The translations under genes were made by a program, and so were the position numbers. Below are positions 33,746 to 38,766 of a DNA stretch of 38,766 nucleotides, one piece after another (the first letter of the stretch is position 1; the number at the start of each line of letters is the position of its first letter). Below the pieces are notes generated by a model. The model was not told where the DNA came from and did not search any database. It worked only from the letters and a program-made list of their open reading frames with translations. The stretch is from contig JAHDQK010000057.1 in NCBI GenBank assembly GCA_018433885.1, forward strand, positions 1-38,766, in the 5' to 3' direction. This DNA is from Candidatus Cloacimonadota bacterium. GTDB taxonomy: Bacteria > Cloacimonadota > Cloacimonadia > Cloacimonadales > Cloacimonadaceae.

Positions 33746-35401
33746 ATGAAACGATATATAATGCTATTAGTGCTTTTTGCGGCACTAAGCGCTCTGGTGG
33801 CAGAGGATCTGAGATTGGATATCATGTGGTCTAACGACGTGCATGGTGGCATCGACAGAGCACAGGCCACCTTCATGAACCCGGAGTTTCCACCCCAACT
33901 TGGCGGTGGAGCCTCCGCCGCGACTCTGATCAAACATGTGCGATCCTGGCAAAGCCCCCAACGCCAATCGCTACTTCTGGATGCCGGAGATTTCTTTCAA
34001 GGCAGACCCGTAGGTACAGTCACCAACGGCGTTGCGGTAATAGAATATATGAATATGATCGGTTATGATGCCATGACCATCGGAAACCATGAATTCGATA
34101 TTCTGCAGGCGGATCTGGAACCTACTCTTGAGATCGCCAACTTCCCGATCCTTACCTGTAATGTGATCGATACCCGCACAGGCAAGATCCCTTGGTATGC
34201 CTTCCCCTATACCATTGTTCACAGAATGGGGCTGCGTATCGGAATCCTGGGGTTTACCACTACAGACACGGAGAAGATGAGCTTCCCGGAAAACGTGAGA
34301 AACATTCAGTTCCTGGATGAAAAAGAAAGCGTTTCCAAATACGTGAAGATTCTAAGAGAAGAAGAGAAAGTGGATCTGGTAATTGTGCTGGGACACGCCG
34401 GCTTGCCTTATGACATTGAATCCACCTACCTGAGCCGCTACGACGCCAAGGGAAATCCGCGCTATGCCACCAGAACCGCTCATTGGGGCTGGGACGCGCA
34501 GGAGATCGCCCGCGAAGTAGAAGGAATCGATCTTTTCATCGGTGGTCATATGCACCGCGGCATCCCTAAACCATGGATTGATCCGGTTACCCACAACATG
34601 GTAATTCAAGGCTATGCCTATGGCTCAAACCTGGGAATGATAACTCTGACCATAGATCCCGAAACTAAAACCGTTACCGGTTACGAACTGCCTGCTATCC
34701 GTGAAGGCGCGATGCTGACCTTGTTTGAAGATCAGTTCTTCCCGGATCCCGAAGCCAGAGATCTTATCGAAGGCTATGTAGCAATTGCGGAAGAAGGTAT
34801 GGACGAAGTAGTGGGATATGCCAAAAGCCATCTTTCTCGCACGAATGTGGATGCCCAATCCCCCATGGGAAACACCATCGTGGAATCCATGAAATATATC
34901 GTGAATGCGGATTTTGCCTTCCTAAACCTGGGCGGAGTACGGGCTGAGATCAAGAGTGGACCAGTTACATATCGCAATATCTTCGATGTAATGCCCTTTG
35001 ACAATATGGTCACCAGCTTCACCTGCGACGGCAGAACCCTGCGCAGAATCATTGAAACCCGTGTGGAAGGCAGTCGCGCCGGATTGATCGTCGCCGGAGT
35101 GGAAGTGGCTTACTCCCGCAAACGCCCAAATTTTGATCGCGTTACCAAGCTTTTGATCGGCGGTCAACCTTGGGATCCGGATAAGATATACACTGTAGCT
35201 ACCACAGATTTCTTGATGCAAGGTAATGCCGGACTCACCATGTTGATGAGCATTCCTCCCGAAAACGTGACCAACCATAATATCAACTTGCGTGACGCTA
35301 TCGTGAAGTATTTCCGGGATAAATCCCCCGTGGATACCAGAATCGACGGACGCTGGAAACGGGACGACGACTCTAAACAAGCACCCTATCTGACACAATG
35401 A
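33746..35401 (+). CDS. Secreted 5'-nucleotidase / UshA-like metallophosphoesterase
   Basis: 551 residues. A signal peptide (1-19) is followed by a calcineurin-like two-metal phosphoesterase domain to about 290. Metal motifs are SNDVHG (Asp31, His33), LLDAGDFFQG (Asp79, Asp82), GNHEFD (113-118), LGHAG and GGHMHRG near 265. The C-terminal 5'-nucleotidase domain (about 340-520) has the GNTIVESM, NLGGVRAEIKSG and DVMPFDNMV segments that form the nucleotide-binding side. Enzymes of this type release phosphate and nucleosides from extracellular nucleotides or cleave UDP-sugars. It lacks a lipobox, so it should be free in the periplasm or secreted. It overlaps the next gene by four bases. Confidence 0.9.
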   Translation: MKRYIMLLVLFAALSALVAEDLRLDIMWSNDVHGGIDRAQATFMNPEFPPQLGGGASAATLIKHVRSWQSPQRQSLLLDAGDFFQGRPVGTVTNGVAVIEYMNMIGYDAMTIGNHEFDILQADLEPTLEIANFPILTCNVIDTRTGKIPWYAFPYTIVHRMGLRIGILGFTTTDTEKMSFPENVRNIQFLDEKESVSKYVKILREEEKVDLVIVLGHAGLPYDIESTYLSRYDAKGNPRYATRTAHWGWDAQEIAREVEGIDLFIGGHMHRGIPKPWIDPVTHNMVIQGYAYGSNLGMITLTIDPETKTVTGYELPAIREGAMLTLFEDQFFPDPEARDLIEGYVAIAEEGMDEVVGYAKSHLSRTNVDAQSPMGNTIVESMKYIVNADFAFLNLGGVRAEIKSGPVTYRNIFDVMPFDNMVTSFTCDGRTLRRIIETRVEGSRAGLIVAGVEVAYSRKRPNFDRVTKLLIGGQPWDPDKIYTVATTDFLMQGNAGLTMLMSIPPENVTNHNINLRDAIVKYFRDKSPVDTRIDGRWKRDDDSKQAPYLTQ

Positions 35402-35874
35402 ACATCTGTTTGATCTACCATAGCGATACCGGAAACACCAAGAGTTTTGCGGAAGCCATCCAGAATGCCTTGGAGCAAAAAGGTCATCAGGTTACAAACA
35501 TCCAGCTCCAAAGCCTTGCTCCCATCAAGAAGGCTTCCGTGCGCGAACATCAGGATATTTCGTTTCGCAGTTTGCCCAAGGCTGATGACTACGACGCGAT
35601 CCTCTTTGGCGGACCCGTTTGGGCTTTTGGACCCTCTCCCGCCATTATCGCGGCGATACGCCAAATGACGCTGAAAGGCAAGAAATGCGCTTGCTTTGCC
35701 ACCATGGGCTTTCCCTACCATTGGATGGGAGGCAACGGTGCCATCCGCTATATGGAACGTGAACTTGGCAAAAAAGACGCACTGGTGTTGCCGGGCAGAA
35801 TCTGTTCAAGAGCCACAAGGGATATTACTGCATTAAGGAAACTCAGATCTCTGGAATTGATCAGCTCCTTGTAG
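35398..35874 (+). CDS. Flavodoxin-like protein
   Basis: 158 residues, short-chain flavodoxin size. The FMN-phosphate loop SDTGNTKSFA (9-18) is intact, followed by DDYDAILFGGPVWAFGPSPA, the loop over the isoalloxazine ring, and a central strand CACFATMGFP. It is closer to the NAD(P)H:quinone-oxidoreductase-like or EFR1-type flavodoxins than to classical electron-carrier flavodoxins, judging by the GPVWAFGPSP motif. It has no signal peptide, so it is cytoplasmic. Its ATGA overlap with the secreted nucleotidase is odd functionally. A terminator follows. Confidence 0.83.
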   Translation: MNICLIYHSDTGNTKSFAEAIQNALEQKGHQVTNIQLQSLAPIKKASVREHQDISFRSLPKADDYDAILFGGPVWAFGPSPAIIAAIRQMTLKGKKCACFATMGFPYHWMGGNGAIRYMERELGKKDALVLPGRICSRATRDITALRKLRSLELISSL

Positions 35875-35894
35875 CTTATACCTTGTACAATATG

Positions 35895-35922
35895 CCGGCA
35901 TCCTGTTGATGCCGGTTTTTTT
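35895..35922 (+). terminator. Rho-independent terminator of the four-gene operon
   Basis: CCGGCAT (35895-35901) pairs with ATGCCGG (35909-35915) and is followed by seven T residues. Confidence 0.92.
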
Positions 35923-36017
35923 ATCTATGCCAAGAATGCAGTAACTTTGATGGATTGTAAAGCGGATAAATCTTGACAAGCTCCTCAGACAAGCTCAATT
36001 GTCTCCAGAGGTAATTT

Positions 36018-36725
36018 ATGAGAATTATTATGAGCCTGATCAGTCTGATGATTTTAACCGGATGCGCGGTTATGGACCTAAACACCATGGACACAGCCGT
36101 TCCAATCTATCCGGATAAACTGGCCGTAAGCTCCTATGCGGGTTTGGGGGTGGATTACAGCTCCCCCTTTTTTAGGGATGATTACCAGTCCAACAGCGAA
36201 GAAGAGCCTGAGGGCGTAGGCACAGATGCAGTAGGTGCCTATAAGGTAGGTGTAGCCTTGCAGGAAGATTTGGACATTCAAGGGAAGGTATATGTAGCTT
36301 CCAGTAGCTGGGGTGTCAAAGCCGGAGTAAAGAAGCTTCTGCACCAAGAAGGCAAAACCTATTATGCGATCATGCCGATGCTCACCCATGTTTCTGGGAT
36401 AAAAGAAAATGACGACGAGTACGGTAATGATGACAAGTTCAAATCCTATGGAATGGAGGTTACCGGCTTGATTTCCCGACAGATCAGCCAGTATTTTACG
36501 GGAACTATCGCGATGCGTTACAACCTAAGCCAATATCAGGAGCACAGTGCAGAATACGACGGCGAAAGCTACCTGATCACTCATGGAGGAATTACCGCGA
36601 ACCTGCGCCTCAAATCCAGGGCATTGTTTCTTGGAGTAGAATACGGAGTCGAGATCCTGCCCAACCCAGCGGTCGAGATTCAACTGATCCCAACCATTGC
36701 TTTGGGGATTGGGTTTCAATTATAG
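36018..36725 (+). CDS. Barrel-like lipoprotein of unknown function
   Basis: 235 residues. The signal ends at MILTGC (Cys16), so it is lipidated. The remainder alternates polar and hydrophobic residues in short strands (KVGVALQEDLDIQGKVYVA, SYGMEVTGLISRQISQYF, TGTIAMRYNLSQY, ALFLGVEYGVEI) and ends GIGFQL, like a small eight-to-ten-strand outer-membrane barrel. It has an acidic linker near residues 57-70. The start has AGAGG upstream. It is alone between two terminators. I do not recognise a named family. Confidence 0.65.
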   Translation: MRIIMSLISLMILTGCAVMDLNTMDTAVPIYPDKLAVSSYAGLGVDYSSPFFRDDYQSNSEEEPEGVGTDAVGAYKVGVALQEDLDIQGKVYVASSSWGVKAGVKKLLHQEGKTYYAIMPMLTHVSGIKENDDEYGNDDKFKSYGMEVTGLISRQISQYFTGTIAMRYNLSQYQEHSAEYDGESYLITHGGITANLRLKSRALFLGVEYGVEILPNPAVEIQLIPTIALGIGFQL

Positions 36726-36749
36726 ATAACCGATATTTAGATACAAAAT

Positions 36750-36777
36750 AATGCCACGAGAGGATTCCCGTGGCATT
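36750..36777. terminator. Bidirectional hairpin between convergent genes
   Basis: AATGCCACG (36750-36758) pairs exactly with CGTGGCATT (36769-36777). It lies between the lipoprotein gene and the convergent Spy-like gene. There is no strong T run on the plus side, so efficiency is uncertain. Confidence 0.6.
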
Positions 36778-36815
36778 GTCTGTGTGTGTTACTGAGGAGG
36801 GATTAAAGTTACTTA

Positions 36816-37373
36816 TTAGTGTTTTTTGCCTTTCATCATGCCGCAGTCATCGCAATCGTGATCTCTGTCTTTCATCCGCATTTGGTTACGCTTCATATTG
36901 TTTCGCTGCATGTTTTTACTCATTCCCATCTGGTGACCTTCGCCTCCACCCATCATCATGGGCAGATTTTTCAGCATGATCGCTTTTTGATCTTTATCAA
37001 GTTCTTTCAGATGGTTAGCCATCATGTCCACCCGGGCATTCTTGAGTAGTAGCTCTTTGTCGCTGATCTGCTTATTAAGCTCTTTCACCCGCTTGATGTT
37101 TTCGGCTTTGAGGGCAGCCACGATATCTAGCTTGAGGTTTTTGATCTCCGCTTCAAGGGTGTTTTGCTGTCTTTCGAAAGCGATTTTGTGTTCGGCGAAC
37201 TTTGCCTTTTGAGCATCGGTTAGGTTCAATTCATCCATGCACTTCTGCATCGGGTTTACCATGTTGTGCATAGCGTGCATTTTGGGTGCGGCTTTACCTT
37301 CAACGGCTCTTTGAGCCAGCAGGGCGCCGGCGGCCACCAAAAGCACCAGGCTTATAATGATCGTTTTTTTCAT
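36816..37373 (-). CDS. Spy/CpxP-like periplasmic protein with metal-ligand-rich tail
   Basis: 185 residues from the ATG at 37373, which has AAGGAG eight bases upstream and begins a clean signal peptide (cleaved near ALLAQ); the longer frame to 37436 is rejected. The mature part is helical with a Spy/CpxP/heavy-metal-resistance pattern: CMDELNLTDAQKAKFAEHKIAFERQQ, then LEAEIKNLKLDIVAAL. Both ends are rich in possible metal ligands: HAMHNMVNPMQKCM near the N-terminus and HDCDDCGMMKGKKH at the C-terminus. It probably binds metal or protects unfolded envelope proteins. The neighbouring sigma/anti-sigma pair likely controls it. Confidence 0.78.
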   Translation of the reverse strand: MKKTIIISLVLLVAAGALLAQRAVEGKAAPKMHAMHNMVNPMQKCMDELNLTDAQKAKFAEHKIAFERQQNTLEAEIKNLKLDIVAALKAENIKRVKELNKQISDKELLLKNARVDMMANHLKELDKDQKAIMLKNLPMMMGGGEGHQMGMSKNMQRNNMKRNQMRMKDRDHDCDDCGMMKGKKH

Positions 37374-37824
37374 TTGATTTTCTCCTTTCATGGATTCTGC
37401 TAAATTTATTACTACGTCGTTCAATTTGTGCGGCACGTGCTTCGAAATACTCGCTAGCCTCCGCCCTGCTCATCTTTGAACGCAATTCTAAAAACCTTAT
37501 TGCCAGAGCTTTTTCCAATTGAGCCTGGTCGGATAGAGATGAATCTATCAAGGCATTGGCAAGCTGCACATCGTAATCCGCTTTTGCAAGTTCACGCATC
37601 AGCAATATACGATCCCTGTCATAAGCTTGCCGCAGATCCCTCAGAGAGGGGTCCCACGGCAATTCCTGCAGATGTTCAGGAAGCTGCGGGCGATCGTTGC
37701 GCTCATGAAAACGGGGATGGTGTTTGGGTCGCTGAGAATGTAGCCAGAAGACGCTTCCCAACACAGCCAGGTTGAATGCCAAAGAGATAAACAGAAGAAT
37801 AGTGAGCAAGTTCTTACTCATCAT
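37300..37824 (-). CDS. Membrane-anchored periplasmic metal-sensor-like protein (CnrX/Spy type)
   Basis: 174 residues, starting at ATG 37824 or 37821. An N-terminal hydrophobic anchor (about 5-28) is followed by a His-rich stretch (KHHPRFHER) and then a helical region with LRDLRQAYDRDRILLMRELAKA and AIRFLELRSKMSRAEASEYF, the pattern of the heavy-metal-resistance/CnrX-like family (PF13801-like). The start overlaps the anti-sigma stop. The C-terminal basic tail overlaps the start of the next gene by 74 bases in another frame, an unusually long overlap. In cnr-type systems such a protein senses metal and controls release of the sigma factor; that role is inferred by gene order. Confidence 0.68.
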   Translation of the reverse strand: MMSKNLLTILLFISLAFNLAVLGSVFWLHSQRPKHHPRFHERNDRPQLPEHLQELPWDPSLRDLRQAYDRDRILLMRELAKADYDVQLANALIDSSLSDQAQLEKALAIRFLELRSKMSRAEASEYFEARAAQIERRSNKFSRIHERRKSNEKNDHYKPGAFGGRRRPAGSKSR

Positions 37825-38230
37825 ACATCTCCATCAAACTATTTTCGCCAAAGCTAAGCTGATATGTTTGCTGAGTGGGATTGGCGGCAGAATATCCGCT
37901 TTCCTGATACCCACGAATCCCTGTAAGTGCTCCAAAAAAGAGGCTACAGGCAATAGCGAGAGTAGCTCCGGATATAGTAAAAGCGGGTTTGAAAAGCCAG
38001 AAACGCGCTTTAGGTTGAGGGAGATTGTGCATGATACGCTGGTGCATCCAAGACGGATAAACAGGTTCCGGGATTTCTGTAAGTCTGGTTTGTAACAGCC
38101 TGGTATCCGCAAGAAAGGCAGCGCAGGAGGAACAGTGCTTCAGATGTTCATCGAGCTTGGAGCTGTGCTTTGGCTTAAGTTCCCGGTCGAGCCTAAGGCT
38201 GATGTATAGTTCAGCGGTTTTGCATCTCAT
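37814..38230 (-). CDS. Anti-sigma factor with ZAS zinc motif
   Basis: 138 residues from the ATG at 38230, chosen for AAGGAG six bases ahead; an earlier frame start at 38275 overlaps the sigma gene. The N-terminal domain carries the zinc-binding anti-sigma pattern Cys3 plus HLKHCSSC (His29, Cys33, Cys36). A membrane segment lies at about 84-105 (FTISGATLAIACSLFFGALTG), leaving a short periplasmic tail of about 35 residues. Such proteins hold an ECF sigma factor at the membrane until a signal releases it. The adjacent sigma gene lies 41 bases upstream. Confidence 0.85.
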   Translation of the reverse strand: MRCKTAELYISLRLDRELKPKHSSKLDEHLKHCSSCAAFLADTRLLQTRLTEIPEPVYPSWMHQRIMHNLPQPKARFWLFKPAFTISGATLAIACSLFFGALTGIRGYQESGYSAANPTQQTYQLSFGENSLMEMYDE

Positions 38231-38271
38231 CGTTCTCTCCTTTTTTAGTTTGAACGCTTGTGGCGTACTGG

Positions 38272-38664
38272 TCATATTACCCGGTTGTCCGGCTTTTCCT
38301 GCGAGATTTTTTTGCGAAGTACTCTTTTCGCCCTAACCAATAGTGATTCAACTGCTTTGAGGCTTATTCCGAGGCGCTCTGAGATATCTTTGTAAGATAG
38401 ATTTTCATAATATTGAAGCTGAATCACAGCCGCCATCCGGGGTGGCAGTTCTGCCAGAGCCTTGTGTAGAAAACTGTAATCTACTTCCGGTTCCGGCACT
38501 GGAGCTTTTAAGACATCTCGAAAATTAGCCGGGTCCACATCTACATAGCGTGATTTCTTCTTCAGAAAGGTCATAGCTTTATTGTGAGCAACCCGATAGG
38601 TATAAGAAAGCGCGGTGGGTTCTTCGATGTTAAGTCCCAAATGTTGGTGTAAATTCCAACTCAT
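38272..38664 (-). CDS. ECF-type RNA polymerase sigma factor, apparently missing its N-terminal part
   Basis: 130 residues. Region 4 is complete: ALAELPPRMAAVIQLQYYENLSYKDISERLGISLKAVESLLVRAKRVL, with the helix-turn-helix that reads the -35 element. Region 2 is only partly present: ALSYTYRVAHNKAMTFLKKK matches the end of region 2, but the first 50-60 residues of a normal ECF factor (about 180 residues), including the DxxQE core-binding segment, are absent. In-frame TGA codons lie just upstream of the ATG, and there is no clear ribosome site. The window ends 102 bases further on, so a frameshift or genuine truncation cannot be separated. It precedes an intact anti-sigma gene. Confidence 0.75.
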   Translation of the reverse strand: MSWNLHQHLGLNIEEPTALSYTYRVAHNKAMTFLKKKSRYVDVDPANFRDVLKAPVPEPEVDYSFLHKALAELPPRMAAVIQLQYYENLSYKDISERLGISLKAVESLLVRAKRVLRKKISQEKPDNRVI

Positions 38665-38667
38665 TGT

Positions 38668-38709
38668 TTCTCAGGTTATTTGAGAACATCTTATAGTCCT
38701 CGTTTCTCA
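38668..38709. promoter_or_regulatory. Repeated TCTCA motifs at the sigma-gene start
   Basis: TTCTCA (38668-38673) and TGAGAA (38681-38686) form an inverted repeat, and GTTTCTCA recurs at 38702-38709. On the minus strand this gives GAGAAAC twice flanking a TATAAG-like box, a layout that could be an autoregulated promoter. If the sigma gene really extends upstream, these would instead be coding bases. Confidence 0.3.
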
Positions 38710-38766
38710 CATTCTATGTTAGGCCAAGCGACCAATTGCATTCTTTCCAATCTCATTCCAGTGGTC

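Noticed and set aside
38660-38700. Readthrough or selenocysteine TGA restoring the sigma factor N-terminus
   Set aside because: A second in-frame TGA lies further upstream, and the intervening residues do not match sigma region 2, so recoding is not supported.

Overview
The window reads as chromosomal DNA of a Gram-negative, fermentative bacterium of the Fibrobacterota-Chlorobiota-Bacteroidota kind, most likely Cloacimonadota. The pointers are a secreted protein ending in a NPFNP-type FlgD-like sorting domain, outer-membrane assembly and Tol-Pal-associated lipoproteins (BamD, CpoB), a DUF5683 protein, several large outer-membrane barrels, and a pyruvate phosphate dikinase. This assignment is inference from gene content; no rRNA, tRNA, CRISPR array, prophage or intact insertion sequence was seen. 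Nearly all of the window is coding, in tightly packed operons with many 4-base stop/start overlaps.

Layout. 1-3402: a large secreted FN3-type protein with its own promoter region and terminator. 3512-6400 (minus): a GNAT acetyltransferase, then a four-gene ECF-type vitamin transporter operon in which the ATPase is split into two complementary half-proteins. 6731-13212 (plus): polyprenyl-phosphate sugar-phosphate transferase, MBL-fold hydrolase, TPR lipoprotein, DUF5683 protein, small lipoprotein and a UvrD/PcrA helicase. 19525-13225 (minus): an eight-gene run of HEAT-like protein, GreA, M18 aminopeptidase, CpoB, an unknown envelope protein, BamD, NadD and a hemolysin III-family membrane protein.

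19526-20425 is a 900-base gene-free stretch full of symmetric sequence: a perfect 19-base-arm palindrome nested in a wider inverted repeat, then a scattered 7-mer array and a small inverted repeat at the promoter of an iron-dependent alcohol dehydrogenase. After it comes a fusion of a VOC (glyoxalase-fold) domain to a D-2-hydroxyacid dehydrogenase. 28542-23182 (minus) carries pyruvate phosphate dikinase with its own terminator, followed by a DUF1232 protein, RdgB and phosphomannomutase/phosphoglucomutase.

28543-29487 is a second gene-free stretch. 29488-35874 (plus) is a four-gene operon: an exported protein with two helix-hairpin-helix modules and a long barrel-like part, a FadL/PorV-like outer-membrane protein, a secreted 5'-nucleotidase and a flavodoxin-like protein. 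A barrel-like lipoprotein follows. The window ends with a minus-strand stress cassette: an ECF sigma factor that seems to lack its N-terminal part, a ZAS-type anti-sigma factor, a membrane-anchored CnrX/Spy-like protein and a soluble Spy-like protein with a Met/His/Cys-rich tail, arranged like a metal-sensing or envelope-stress module.

The strongest candidates for something new are the split ECF ATPase, the VOC-dehydrogenase fusion with its symmetric upstream region, and the helix-hairpin-helix/barrel/nucleotidase operon.
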